Positions 30,083-39,652 of a stretch of 64,000 bases of DNA are shown in pieces. A program made the translations under genes and the position numbers. Below the pieces are notes generated by a model, which searched no databases, was not told the origin of the DNA, and saw only the letters and a program-made list of their open reading frames with translations. Source of the stretch: Rhodopirellula sp. SM50. Lineage in GTDB: Bacteria; Planctomycetota; Planctomycetia; Pirellulales; Pirellulaceae. Position 1 is the stretch's first letter, and each line of letters starts with the position of its first letter. The stretch spans positions 124,001-188,000 of the forward strand of contig NZ_NTFY01000062.1 of the NCBI RefSeq assembly GCF_002289565.1, read 5' to 3'.

Positions 30083-31702
30083 CTAAAACTCGATCGGCTC
30101 GGCTCCGTCTCGTGTCAGCAGTTTCATAAACGTTTCGGGGTCGATCGAATCGGCGATGAATCGCACCGCGCCGTCGCCCATCAGCACATGAAAACCTCCC
30201 GGACGGTTGCCACCGGTTTTGGCCAGCGGATCGGCAAGGTCAAATTCCATGTCGACCGGTTTGGTCCACGGCACCGCCGCCTCCGGACTGCTTTCGATCG
30301 CCATGATCGTATTGGAGAGGCCATCGCGCACGTCACGGAACGCGGTTGGACCGGCATCATGGAACAACAACCCGTCACCGTGGGGCACCTGAAACACGGT
30401 ATGTCCCGGCGGCACGATCGCACTGGGATCGGTGTAGACGCTCGGCATCTGATCCAGCAGGGGCCGGTTGTGGGGACTATCCCAGGGCTCATCGAGATGG
30501 AACTGCTCGTAGAGTTGCTGCTGTTCAATGAAGGGCAAAATGGCGACGCGCCAACTGAGCAGGGGCTTGCCGTTTTCGTCTCGGATCGCGCGATCGGGAA
30601 GCTTTCGGTACGCGGAGTGATAGTTATGCATCGCCAAACCGATCTGCTTCAACTCGTTGCTGGCTTGCATCCGACGTGCCGCTTCGCGAGAGGCTTGGAC
30701 GGCAGGCAACAGCAACCCGACCAGCACGCCGGTGGTGCCCACGTTGCCGGACAGTCTCACGGTGACGATCTTTCCCTTGCGTTCGGGGCGAAGCATCGCG
30801 GAGATCTCTGTGCCCAATCGTTCGATGTACTTTGCCATCGCCTGGTTGACCGGATCGTCGCCCTGGACGTTTTTCATCATCTCGGAAGTCGCCATCATGC
30901 GTCCGAAATCGATCGCCTGATTCAGTGTCTCCTCCAGTTTGGCCGCGGAATCATCATCGCGCCCGATCGCCGAGATCATCAACGATCCGGACATCGGTGC
31001 GTAGTCCATGTTGATGTACAACGCATCGGCCAGTTCCCCGATCTCCGTCAGGCCCTTGAGCGGCGGTGGCAATTGCCCGGCGTTTTGTCGCAACATGCCG
31101 GTCACCAGGGGACGGATCTGCTGCATGCCGGCGACCAACGTGACGCCATCGCGACGCGAGATTCGTGAAACAAGGGTTGGCACTTGGCCGGTTCCACCCT
31201 CACCGGCGGCCAGCATTTTCGTCAGATAGCCGCCGCTGCCGACCAGGATCGTGCGCGGCCCGGCCTGATGCAGCCGAACGATCGGTGGACGCCGACTTTC
31301 GTAAACCTGGATTCCGTCGACTTCTTTCGCTTCAAATTCGTTCAGAATCATCGGGTTCAGTTGGCCGATGGCGGTGTCCACGTTGAGTTCAAACACCGCG
31401 CCGGCCTGCGGGCCCATCGGGCCGGGCATGCCGACGATGACTTTGACTTCGTTGAGATTCAGCGGATCGACGCCGACATATTGCATGCCCGCAGCTTGCG
31501 CGACTTCGATCGGGGCCAATTCCCACTCCGGTGAGGTGAGCATTTGACGCGGGGAGAGAAATCCGGCGGCGACCGCGTCATCCGGGATGTACTGCTCGGA
31601 AAGCTTTTCGGCGGATTGCGCCGATAAATTCGACGGCAGCAACGAAACCGTCCAACACAGCCAACAGGCTGTGATCGAGCACAAAGTCTTGCGAGATATC
31701 AT
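30083..31702 (-). CDS. DUF1559-domain protein with N-terminal extension
   Basis: A 539-aa protein from ATG 31702, with signal peptide (ITACWLCWTVSLLPSNLSA). The DUF1559 module is at the C-terminus, about residues 325-530: LLPAVQASREAARRMQASNELKQIGLAMHNYH, split here as the hallmark LLPAVQ (331-336) and ELKQIGLAMHNYH, then LSWRVAILPFIEQQQLYEQF and HVLMGDGAVRFI. Most DUF1559 proteins begin with a prepilin-like leader and this motif; here it follows about 320 extra residues of unknown beta-rich sequence, and no prepilin peptidase site is seen. It is probably exported by Sec rather than as a pseudopilin. The sigma gene lies 45 bp downstream. Confidence 0.9.
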   Translation of the reverse strand: MISRKTLCSITACWLCWTVSLLPSNLSAQSAEKLSEQYIPDDAVAAGFLSPRQMLTSPEWELAPIEVAQAAGMQYVGVDPLNLNEVKVIVGMPGPMGPQAGAVFELNVDTAIGQLNPMILNEFEAKEVDGIQVYESRRPPIVRLHQAGPRTILVGSGGYLTKMLAAGEGGTGQVPTLVSRISRRDGVTLVAGMQQIRPLVTGMLRQNAGQLPPPLKGLTEIGELADALYINMDYAPMSGSLMISAIGRDDDSAAKLEETLNQAIDFGRMMATSEMMKNVQGDDPVNQAMAKYIERLGTEISAMLRPERKGKIVTVRLSGNVGTTGVLVGLLLPAVQASREAARRMQASNELKQIGLAMHNYHSAYRKLPDRAIRDENGKPLLSWRVAILPFIEQQQLYEQFHLDEPWDSPHNRPLLDQMPSVYTDPSAIVPPGHTVFQVPHGDGLLFHDAGPTAFRDVRDGLSNTIMAIESSPEAAVPWTKPVDMEFDLADPLAKTGGNRPGGFHVLMGDGAVRFIADSIDPETFMKLLTRDGAEPIEF

Positions 31703-31822
31703 GGTTGTCTCCGGACAGGGGGAATTGAGCTAACGCAATTCTAACGAAATCCGTGCAAGCCATTCGGCGGTGGAACGATTAATCCGCACTCGTGCTGCTT
31801 CAATTTTTAAACTTGGGGTGCC

Positions 31823-31900
31823 GCGGAAAAGGGGTCAGGGACCAGAAATACGCAGCACCCTGCGGGCCATTTGGTTTTTGGTACCTGACCCCTTTTCCGC
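31823..31900. mobile_element. REP-like palindrome of the GGAAAAGGGGTCAGG type
   Basis: Inverted ends gcggaaaaggggtcaggg (from 31823) and its partner ctgaccccttttccgc (ending 31900) flank a 36-base centre. This end sequence is known as a flank of IS200-like REP-associated (RAYT) transposase genes. The transposase is absent here, so the copy is a non-autonomous remnant. It lies between the DUF1559 and nucleoside hydrolase genes. Confidence 0.75.
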
Positions 31901-31923
31901 TCGCTGACACAGCACTCGTTCAA

Positions 31924-33006
31924 TCACTTCGACGGCGGTTGGCTGGTCAGAGCGACGAGCGCTTCGGTCGCCCTGGCTTTTTGCTCCTCTCGCAGAATCA
32001 AATAGCGGTCTCGTCCGTCTTCGGCCGGCTCAAACGTCGTCAGGCCGTCTTTGTCGACCGTCACCTGGCCGGGCGGTGAAAGGTCAAAGTAGCCTCGATC
32101 CGGTCGCACCGCATGCAAGACCGACGTCAGGTCCCACGTCGGACGATCGTGCGGCGGAGGATTGTAGAGCACATAGGCTTCGGCGACCGGATGATGATCG
32201 ACGTAGCCGAAGTCCTTTTCAATGCTCTCGTGCGGGTAGCGAAGATTCAATCCGATCTCAAACCCACTCCACACGATCGGGACGGGCCAATGTTCGGCCA
32301 AGTACTTGGCACTTTCCAAGTCCTTGACCACGTTGTATTCACGGTGATCGTACAGTTCTCCCTTGTTGTTCGGGATCTTGGTGAACGCACCTGCCATCGC
32401 CGACAACAGACGCACCTTCTGCTTGACCAGGTCCACGCCGGACAGCTTGCTGTGCTGGTCCGGTCCGCTGCGCAGCAAGTTTGCCAGATTGGTGGAGAAA
32501 CCGACTTGGGCGATCACGATACTGTGATCCTCGGCCGCCGCCAGCGTTCGCCGCAGCAGGTCGACCGCGTCCGGGGCGTCTTTGCCAGAACGGAGGTCGT
32601 GCTCATAACGCAATCGACCGTCATCCTTCTGTTCGGCCAAAACATTGAATTTACCCTTTTCGGGCGTCACGCCACTGTCGCAGACCCCGATGGGAATCTC
32701 GCCGCGTCCGTAGAACGTGTTGAGCGCGTCGGTGAACGCGGCCGCCAACGGGTTGTCTTTGGTGATCGTCACGGCCATCAATTCACACTCACCACGTGAC
32801 TGCAGCGAGTGGATCACACCGACGGCCATCACGTCGTCACAGTCATTCCCGATGTCGGTGTCAAAGATCAGTTGGACGGGGCGCTCGACCTGCTGCGCTG
32901 AAACACTGGACACGGCGACGCTGGACACGGCAAACAGCGAAAGTGAACCGAGCAAGAGGGGGCCCAGGCAGGTCAACAGCGGTGAAAAAAATCTCATGAG
33001 TATCAT
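31924..33006 (-). CDS. Nucleoside hydrolase-like protein, secreted
   Basis: A 360-aa protein; the ATG at 33006 opens a signal peptide (FFSPLLTCLGPLLLGSLSLFAVSSVAVSSVSA); an ATG at 32997 is equally possible. The longer frame upstream is rejected as Arg/Pro/Cys-rich. The fold motif is PVQLIFDTDIGNDCDDVMAVGV, the inosine/uridine nucleoside hydrolase N-terminal Asp cluster (DTDxGxDxDD) that binds calcium and the ribose. A second part (DHREYNVVKDLESAKYLAEHWPVPIVWSG, in two parts) is also typical of the family. Cytosolic members hydrolyse nucleosides to base plus ribose; planctomycetes have many exported versions with unknown substrates. Confidence in the fold is good. Confidence 0.85.
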   Translation of the reverse strand: MILMRFFSPLLTCLGPLLLGSLSLFAVSSVAVSSVSAQQVERPVQLIFDTDIGNDCDDVMAVGVIHSLQSRGECELMAVTITKDNPLAAAFTDALNTFYGRGEIPIGVCDSGVTPEKGKFNVLAEQKDDGRLRYEHDLRSGKDAPDAVDLLRRTLAAAEDHSIVIAQVGFSTNLANLLRSGPDQHSKLSGVDLVKQKVRLLSAMAGAFTKIPNNKGELYDHREYNVVKDLESAKYLAEHWPVPIVWSGFEIGLNLRYPHESIEKDFGYVDHHPVAEAYVLYNPPPHDRPTWDLTSVLHAVRPDRGYFDLSPPGQVTVDKDGLTTFEPAEDGRDRYLILREEQKARATEALVALTSQPPSK

Positions 33007-33123
33007 CGCAAGGTGGGGAAAAACACAGCAGCACAAACGTTTGTGCCAGATTGTACCCTCGGTCGACTCCGTTTTGCCAGTACGCGTTGGCGGAAGTCGA
33101 CGACCGCTAACGTAAGGCAAGCC

Positions 33124-33440
33124 GAGAGGGCCGGACGCTGGCGCGAACCGGCTGATCTCAAACGGTGATCAGCCGATTGGCGCGAGCCTACGGGCACCAG
33201 CACGAGGAAACTTCGCTTCATTCAGCGAGAGGCCCGGACGCTGGCGCGAACCGGCTGATCTCAAACGGTGATCAGCCGTTTGGCGCGAGCCTACGGGCAC
33301 CAGCACGAGGAAACGAAGCTTCATTCAGCGAGAGGCCCGGACGCTGGCGCGAACCGCCTGATCTCAAACGGTGATCAGCCGTTTGGCGCGAGCCTACGGG
33401 CACCAGCACGAGGAAACTTCGCTTCACCCAGCGGTATTGG
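33124..33440. repeat. Three tandem 103-bp repeats with internal hairpin
   Basis: The motif ccggacgctggcgcgaacc recurs at 33131, 33234 and 33337, 103 bp apart. Each unit holds GGCTGATC-tcaaacggt-GATCAGCC, a perfect 8-bp stem, and a conserved tail gcctacgggcaccagcacga. The outer edges end with cagcggtattgg, as in the single copy at 22319-22473. The gap 33007-33521 holds no gene; short frames in it are repeat translations. Confidence 0.95.
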
Positions 33441-33521
33441 ACTCAAATCGACAAACCGTCCCGAGTTTCGTAAGTTGACCCCGCCGAATCATTCGCGATC
33501 CTATCACCCCATCCAATCAAG

Positions 33522-34463
33522 ATGATCAAACAAAGCTATGCGATTCTCGGGTCGGGCGCCGTCGGAGGACTGTACGGGGCGATGCTCGCCCGGGCCGGAC
33601 ATGACGTTCATTTTCTGCTGCGCTCCGACTATGAACACGTCCGCGATCAGGGATGGAAGATCGAAAGCCACTGGGGCGATTTCGATCTGCCCCAGGTCAA
33701 TGCGCACGCGTCGATCGACACCGTTCCGGCCTGCGACGTCACGTTGATCGGTTTAAAAACGGTCAACAATCATCTGCTGCCATCGCTGCTGGCCCAGCCG
33801 ACTTCGCAAGGCGGCGTGGCGTTGGTGTTGCAGAACGGACTCGGCGTCGAACAATCCGTCGCGGAACTGCTCGGCGGCCCGCGCGTTTTCGGCGGTTGCT
33901 GTTTTCTATGCAGCAACAAAGTCGGGCCGGGTCACATCCGCCACATCGACTACGGCCGCATCGTCTTCGGCCCCTATCAAAATTCCCCGGAGACGTTGTC
34001 CAAGGCCGAACAGATTTGTACCGAGATGAGCGCGGCAGGAATCGAAGTTCAAACGTCGGACGATCTGAACATGGTGCGTTGGCGAAAGTTAATGTGGAAC
34101 ATCCCCTTCAACGGGCTGTCGGTCGCGTTGGATGCATCGACCGACAAATTGATCGGAAACGAATCATCGGTCGACCTGATTCGGGACATCATCACCGAGG
34201 TCCATCGCGCGGCCGGCGCCTGCGGTGCGTCGATCGATTCGACGTGGATCGAAAAGACGATCGACCACACGCGAACGATGAAGCCCTATGATAGCAGCAT
34301 GCGTCTGGACTATTTGGCCGGGCGAGCGATGGAGTTGCAGACGATCCTGAAGACCCCGATCGACACGGCACAGGCCGCCGGGGTCCCGATGCCCAAGGTC
34401 GAGATGCTGTACCAGATGCTGTGCTTCATGGCGAGATCGCGACAGGCTCAGGCTGAATCTTGA
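33522..34463 (+). CDS. 2-dehydropantoate 2-reductase (PanE/ApbA family)
   Basis: A 313-aa protein from ATG 33522. The N-terminal Rossmann motif is SYAILGSGAVGGLYGAMLARAGHDV (given in two parts; GxGAxG at about residues 10-15). The family's conserved lysine is in NMVRWRKLMWNIPFN, a strong marker of ketopantoate reductases, and a C-terminal helical domain holds the catalytic region ASIDSTW...DYDSSMRLDYLAGRAMELQ (split). The enzyme uses NADPH to reduce 2-dehydropantoate to pantoate in coenzyme A synthesis. Several paralogues of this family reduce other 2-keto acids, so panE is not assigned with certainty. No pan genes are adjacent. Confidence 0.82.
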   Translation: MIKQSYAILGSGAVGGLYGAMLARAGHDVHFLLRSDYEHVRDQGWKIESHWGDFDLPQVNAHASIDTVPACDVTLIGLKTVNNHLLPSLLAQPTSQGGVALVLQNGLGVEQSVAELLGGPRVFGGCCFLCSNKVGPGHIRHIDYGRIVFGPYQNSPETLSKAEQICTEMSAAGIEVQTSDDLNMVRWRKLMWNIPFNGLSVALDASTDKLIGNESSVDLIRDIITEVHRAAGACGASIDSTWIEKTIDHTRTMKPYDSSMRLDYLAGRAMELQTILKTPIDTAQAAGVPMPKVEMLYQMLCFMARSRQAQAES

Positions 34464-34599
34464 GCGATGAGAACAGCGCGGGATGCCCCACGGGGATTGC
34501 AACGATACGTTAGAATCGCAGACTCAGTCGCGCACGAACGCAGAGAGAGCAGCGTGTGCGGTCGGTCGCCTTGCCGGACATCGAACGGAGCCAACCCGA

Positions 34600-35007
34600 A
34601 TGCAGTTTCGCCTCTCGAGCATTTTGTTGATGGCCCTCTGCATTGCTGCGTTGTGCGGTTGGCGAGTGGACCGACGACGCTTTCAGACCGAGGCCATCGG
34701 TGCAAATGAAGATGCTTGCCGACTGGCGATTGAACTTTACCGTCAGCATATGAAGCAGAGTTTTCAGCAGCCTTACGGATCGATGGTCCCATCGGGCACC
34801 CGCGCGATTCAATTGAAAACCGGCGATGTGCTGGATCTCGGCGAATCCGCGGGCCGGCACGAAATGCTTGAACGGTTAGCCGAGGGCGAGACCAACTTCC
34901 GTGTGAAGGATTCAACGGGCAAGATTTTGGAGATCGGAGACCTGCTACACGTGTTCCCGTTGTGCTCGGGCAAGCCTCGCGGAACGTTGGCAGGAAACGA
35001 CCTTTGA
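34600..35007 (+). CDS. Small single-span membrane protein
   Basis: A 135-aa protein from ATG 34600, with GGAG 11 bases upstream. Residues 1-24 (QFRLSSILLMALCIAALCGWRVDRRR) form one N-terminal membrane anchor, a pattern seen in many short planctomycete proteins. The remainder is a soluble domain without recognised family features. It is 136 bp downstream of the PanE-like gene. The function is unknown. Confidence 0.55.
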   Translation: MQFRLSSILLMALCIAALCGWRVDRRRFQTEAIGANEDACRLAIELYRQHMKQSFQQPYGSMVPSGTRAIQLKTGDVLDLGESAGRHEMLERLAEGETNFRVKDSTGKILEIGDLLHVFPLCSGKPRGTLAGNDL

Positions 35008-35076
35008 GCCTTGCCGGACGATGCCGCGGCAGGGATGACAGAATGATGCGGGGCAGATTGAAGCAGTGCAGACACA

Positions 35077-35117
35077 ATAAAAAAACGCACGGCCTTCCCC
35101 CCGAAAGGCCGTGCGTT
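35077..35117 (-). terminator. Rho-independent terminator for the DUF11-repeat gene
   Basis: Arms AACGCACGGCCTT (35084-35096) and AAGGCCGTGCGTT (35105-35117) form a perfect 13-bp stem with an 8-base loop. Read on the minus strand it is followed by a T-rich tail. It lies 128 bp past the stop of the minus-strand surface-protein gene. Confidence 0.85.
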
Positions 35118-35244
35118 GGCAGCTTCCTCGCCAATGCGTGAGAATGTCGCGTCGACGCGGTTGATCGGTTCGTCTTACAGCATTTCGCTACATCACCGGC
35201 TCCGGCGAAGTGCGAGACGAAGAATCATTCCGCGGGGACAGTCA

Positions 35245-38200
35245 TCACGAGGACGCGAGGAAGCGTCGTTTCGATAGCACTTGTGCTCGTTCTCCAAAGT
35301 TAAAGCCGGTGGCGTCTTCGTCGATTCCGAGGTCCAGGTCGGTAAAGACGTCGTCGACGACGGTGGCCGTCGCTCCGCTGCCGACGGTGTTCTGACCGGT
35401 GACGAAATCATCCGGCTGAACCTCTTCGACCTGGTAGGTTCCGGCGCCCAATTGGGTGAATTCGTAATCGCCGTTTTCGTCGGTCAACACCGTCCGTTCG
35501 GCGATCGCATCACCAGAACTGTCGGTTCCGGTCAGACGAATCTGAACACCCTCGATGCCGACTTCATCGGAATCAAAAACGCCATCGTTGTCCCGATCAA
35601 AGTAGACCGAACCGCTGATCGTCCGAATCATCGGATCGACGGCCGTCGTCGCTGAGTCGGTGTTATTAGTATCGTCCGATTCATTCGTCGTCGTTGATAC
35701 AACCACGACGTTTTGCAGGTTTCCACTTGCCGTGCTATCGACCGTTGCGTTGATGGTGAAACTGAACGATGCACCGGGTGCAAGATCACCGGCGTCGACG
35801 GTCACCACACCGCCGGTGGCCGACAGGGCATTGTTGTCTTGGTCGGTACCGCTGACGAAGGTGACACCGGACGGAAGCGTATCGGTCGCGACCGAGTCGA
35901 ACGCCGTGGACACACCGTTGTTGGTCACCGTGACGGTGTAAACGAGCGAATCTCCGGTTTGGACGATGTCGTCATCGACCGTTTTCTCGACCGTCAAATC
36001 GGCCTGCGGCGTCGCGGTGATCGCGGCGGTTGCGGTGTTGTTGGTCGTGTCCGTCTCGCCCGTGTCGGCGGTGACGCTGGCGGTGTTGGTCACCGTCCCG
36101 CTGGTATCGACACCGACGGTGAAGACCAACGTCGCGGTCAAGGTCTCGTTTTCGTCTAACGAGACGGCGGGGAAGGTCACCGTGCTGCCCGACAGCGTTG
36201 CCGATTGTCCATCGATGGAGCCGCTGACAAACGTCAATCCGGTCGGCACGTCATCGGTCAAAACCACGTTGGTGGCCGTGCTCGGTCCGGAATTGGTCAC
36301 GTCGATCGTGTACGTCACGTTGCTGCCCGGATCCGGAGTCGTATCTCCGGCGGACTTGGTCAGCGTCACATCGAACTGTGGTGTCACGTCGGTCGTCGCC
36401 GTGTCACTGTTGTTGGTCGTGTCGGTTTCCCCACCGGCCACGGTGATGCTGCCGGTGTTGACGATCGATCCCGTGGCATCTTCGTTGACCGAAGCGGTGA
36501 CGGTGAACGTTCGGGTCTCGCCGACGGGAATCGGGTCGTGGACCACGGTGACGGTTTGTTGGGCGGTGTCGAACCCGGACGACGTGGCGTCGGGTGCGTC
36601 AATGGTCAACCCGGTCACACCGGCCGGCAACGTGTCGGTGAAGGTGACTTCGCCGGAATCGCTGACGCTGTCGGTATCGTGGGAGATCGTGAACGTGTAG
36701 GTCAACGTATCCTGTCCGGGAACCGCGGTCGCCGCATCGACATCTTTGGTGATCACCAAATCGGTATCCACGGTAATCGCGACGTCAACGTCGTCACTGT
36801 CGTTGGTTGCGTCGGTATCGACATCAGTGGTCGTGATGTCGGCCTGGTTGTTCAACGTGCCCGTAGCGGAACTGGCGATGTCAACGACGAAGGTAAACGT
36901 TTCGGTTTGCCCGCTGGTCAACGTGCCGACATCAAACGTCAAGATCTGGCCGTTCTCGGTGACCGTGACACCCGATGTTCCGGCATCGAAACTATCGAAG
37001 GTCAACCGCGAATCCAACGTATCGACGACCTCGACACCTCGGGCGACGCCCGGACCGTTGTTGGTGACTTCGACGGTGTAAGTCAATGACTCACCGGCGA
37101 CGGCGGTTCCGGTCGTGGTTTTGGTGACGGCGACATCCACGTTGCGAACCACCGGCGTGGTTTCGGTCGCCGAGTTGTTGGACGGATCGGAATCGGTGTC
37201 GGGCGATCCGGCGACGGTGGCTGTGTTGTCGAGCGTGTCGCCGGCGTCGGCGGCGACGAGCACGACGACGTCGATGACCGCGGTCGCCGAAGCGGCCAAA
37301 TCATCGATGCTGATCGACAGGCTGCCGCTGCCGGCCGGGTTTTCGGTCACCGTGCCGCTGCCGGTGGTGAAGGTGGCACTGACGAACGACAGGTCGGCCG
37401 GCAGATCATCCGTTGCCGTGATCCCGGTGGCGGTGTCCGGACCGTTGTTGGTCACCGTGATGGTGTAGGTGAACTGTTCCCCGGCGACGACCGATCCGGT
37501 CGTGTTGTCGGACTTGGTGATGGCCAAGTCGGTCGTGACCAGGGACGCCACCGCGTCATCGGAGTTGTTCGTGTCGTCGGTCTCGACCTGGTCACCACTG
37601 ATCGTCGCGGTGTTGGTCAAATCGGCGGTTTGCCCGTTGTCGATGTCGACGGCAATCCGAATCGTATCGTTTGCACCGGCTGCCAGCGTGCCGATCGCGA
37701 CGCTCACGTCCTGGCCGTTGATCGTCGGCGTGTAGCTGCCAAAGTTGGAATTGGCCTGATTGATGGTCATGCCCGCGGGGATCACGTCGTCAATCACGAC
37801 GGTGGTCGCATCGAGGGGCCCGTCGTTTTGGAAGGCGATGTCGAAGAACGCCTCGCCACCGCTTTGCAAGGTCGAGGCGGCCGAGTCGAGCGTTTTGGTG
37901 ATCACCAGATCGATCGTCGGAACGACACCGAAGTCCACGGACAGGTTGGTGTTGTTATCGGTATCACCGTCATCGGTGGGTTCGGACCCGGCGACCAAGG
38001 TGATTTCGCCGGTCACGATTCCGACGCCCGCGACCAGAGTACCGTTGTCGTCGCCACTGACGTCGTCATCCGGATCCGCCGCCGGGTCGTTTCCGGTACT
38101 GGAGATGTGGCCGAACAAAGGTTGCCCGGTTCCCAACTCGGACTCGGGAATGACCACGAGGTAGTTGCCGGCGGAGAGTTGGGCGAAGGAATAGTCGCCG

Positions 38201-39480
38201 TTGCCGTCAGTCGTTGTGGTTGCCACTGCGGCTTGCGTGCTCGGGTCGATCGCACCACCGCCGCCGGGTTCGGCGTACAGATCGACGGTAACTCCGGAGA
38301 CACCCGTTTCGCCGCCGTCGAGTTCGCCGTCATTCGTGTCCGCTCCACCGCCGAAGTCGGAGAAGACGGTACCGCCGAGAGTCAGCAGCTGCGTGTTCTG
38401 CAGGTTGCTCGTGACCGGGGCTGGGCCTCGCGATTCGACAACTGAAAAGAAGATGTCGTTGTCCGCGTTGGTGACGGTGGCTTGAGCGCGGATCGCGATG
38501 ATGTCGTTGAAATCGGCCGGCGCGGTGAATCCGGGCTCGGTCGCGATGATTCCCCAACCGGCATCGTCGAACTCGACAAAGATCGACTGCAGCGTCGCGT
38601 TCTGCTGAATCGGAATCGTGATCTCCGATCCTTCGGTCGCCGACGTGATGACGGTCACGATCATCGATTCTGCTTGATTGGCTCCACGACCGACGATTTC
38701 GATCCCGGTGTTGGTCGGGACGGCTCCGCCGGCGGTTCCGCCTGCCAACGACGAGGCCGGCGAAAATCCGGGCGGCACGGTCAACCCGAAGGCTCCATCG
38801 TTTCCGTCATACTCGACCGTCACTTCGCTCGTCGCCCCGCCGCCGGTGCTCAAACTCATCAGTGCGTTGGCCGTGTCGACTTGGAACGTCGTGTTGCCCG
38901 CCGCACCGGTATGCGTCAGCCGGGCGTCTCGAAATCCACCTAGGGCATTGTCCGCGGCGACCGTTTGATCGACCGTCTGAGCGGCGATGGCTGTTGCGAT
39001 TTGCGCACCGCTGGTGAAATCATCGATCGTCACGATGGTTTCGCCATCGGCGTCATCGGCGGTGATTTCGACCAGTTGAGCCGACGGCTCGTCGACATCA
39101 CCGGGCGCCGCACCCTGGACGACGAAGTACGTATCTACCGAAAGGTCATCAAATCGATACTGCCCCGGCACGGGGTCCGCACTGGTGTCGGTCGTGACGG
39201 TGTCGACCAACGCGTCCGTTCCGGCATCGAAGGTGTTGTTTGCGTTGGTGTCGCGATAAAGCTCCACCGTCACGCCTTCCAAACGCGGATCATCGCCGGT
39301 CAGACCGTCACCGGTCAGGTCCGTAAATGCGACACCGGAGATTGCACCAATATCAGCGGCCAGCAATTGGCGTTTGACCAATGACTCGTGCCGCAACACG
39401 CGACGGTTGTTGCTTCTTGTTTCGGTATCTGAACGATGCTTGCGACGCACCAGTCGCTGAATCATTCGCTGCCAGACCAT
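35245..39480 (-). CDS. DUF11/SdrD-B repeat surface protein
   Basis: A 1411-aa protein; AGGAAC lies 6 bases before the ATG at 39480. Residues 1-45 are basic and end in RHESLVKRQLLAADIGAIS, the E-S-R-x-L-L-A-A-D type start that marks many large extracellular planctomycete proteins. Next come an SdrD-B-like Cna-type module (ISGVAFTDLTGDGLTGDDPRLEGVTVELYRD, in parts), a further beta-rich region and a second SdrD-B module. About seven DUF11 modules of about 125 residues follow (VNTASVTADTGETDTTNN style endings; repeated TNNGPDTATG), then a third SdrD-B module at the C-terminus. It is likely a long extended cell-surface or outer-membrane-associated fibre. Divergent codon positions are not evident. 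A terminator lies downstream. Confidence 0.92.
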   Translation of the reverse strand: MVWQRMIQRLVRRKHRSDTETRSNNRRVLRHESLVKRQLLAADIGAISGVAFTDLTGDGLTGDDPRLEGVTVELYRDTNANNTFDAGTDALVDTVTTDTSADPVPGQYRFDDLSVDTYFVVQGAAPGDVDEPSAQLVEITADDADGETIVTIDDFTSGAQIATAIAAQTVDQTVAADNALGGFRDARLTHTGAAGNTTFQVDTANALMSLSTGGGATSEVTVEYDGNDGAFGLTVPPGFSPASSLAGGTAGGAVPTNTGIEIVGRGANQAESMIVTVITSATEGSEITIPIQQNATLQSIFVEFDDAGWGIIATEPGFTAPADFNDIIAIRAQATVTNADNDIFFSVVESRGPAPVTSNLQNTQLLTLGGTVFSDFGGGADTNDGELDGGETGVSGVTVDLYAEPGGGGAIDPSTQAAVATTTTDGNGDYSFAQLSAGNYLVVIPESELGTGQPLFGHISSTGNDPAADPDDDVSGDDNGTLVAGVGIVTGEITLVAGSEPTDDGDTDNNTNLSVDFGVVPTIDLVITKTLDSAASTLQSGGEAFFDIAFQNDGPLDATTVVIDDVIPAGMTINQANSNFGSYTPTINGQDVSVAIGTLAAGANDTIRIAVDIDNGQTADLTNTATISGDQVETDDTNNSDDAVASLVTTDLAITKSDNTTGSVVAGEQFTYTITVTNNGPDTATGITATDDLPADLSFVSATFTTGSGTVTENPAGSGSLSISIDDLAASATAVIDVVVLVAADAGDTLDNTATVAGSPDTDSDPSNNSATETTPVVRNVDVAVTKTTTGTAVAGESLTYTVEVTNNGPGVARGVEVVDTLDSRLTFDSFDAGTSGVTVTENGQILTFDVGTLTSGQTETFTFVVDIASSATGTLNNQADITTTDVDTDATNDSDDVDVAITVDTDLVITKDVDAATAVPGQDTLTYTFTISHDTDSVSDSGEVTFTDTLPAGVTGLTIDAPDATSSGFDTAQQTVTVVHDPIPVGETRTFTVTASVNEDATGSIVNTGSITVAGGETDTTNNSDTATTDVTPQFDVTLTKSAGDTTPDPGSNVTYTIDVTNSGPSTATNVVLTDDVPTGLTFVSGSIDGQSATLSGSTVTFPAVSLDENETLTATLVFTVGVDTSGTVTNTASVTADTGETDTTNNTATAAITATPQADLTVEKTVDDDIVQTGDSLVYTVTVTNNGVSTAFDSVATDTLPSGVTFVSGTDQDNNALSATGGVVTVDAGDLAPGASFSFTINATVDSTASGNLQNVVVVSTTTNESDDTNNTDSATTAVDPMIRTISGSVYFDRDNDGVFDSDEVGIEGVQIRLTGTDSSGDAIAERTVLTDENGDYEFTQLGAGTYQVEEVQPDDFVTGQNTVGSGATATVVDDVFTDLDLGIDEDATGFNFGERAQVLSKRRFLASS

Positions 39481-39652
39481 GGGGACGTTCCTGTAATCGG
39501 GTGATCCGAACGCCGATCACCACGATGCGTTGATCGTGAATGATCTACTGCCTGAATGCGATCGGCGTTCAATTGTTCGGGGGGAGACCAGTCTCAATCG
39601 CTGCTATCGGCCCCAGGCGGAGAAGAATTCACCCAGCTGCAGGTTTTAACGA

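Noticed and set aside
29969-31168. Plus-strand open frame of about 399 codons
   Set aside because: Antisense to the DUF1559 gene, whose family motifs are explicit.
33165-33525. Small proteins with repeated LISNGDQPFGASL motif
   Set aside because: They are translations of the 103-bp repeat in two frames, with no ribosome binding site.
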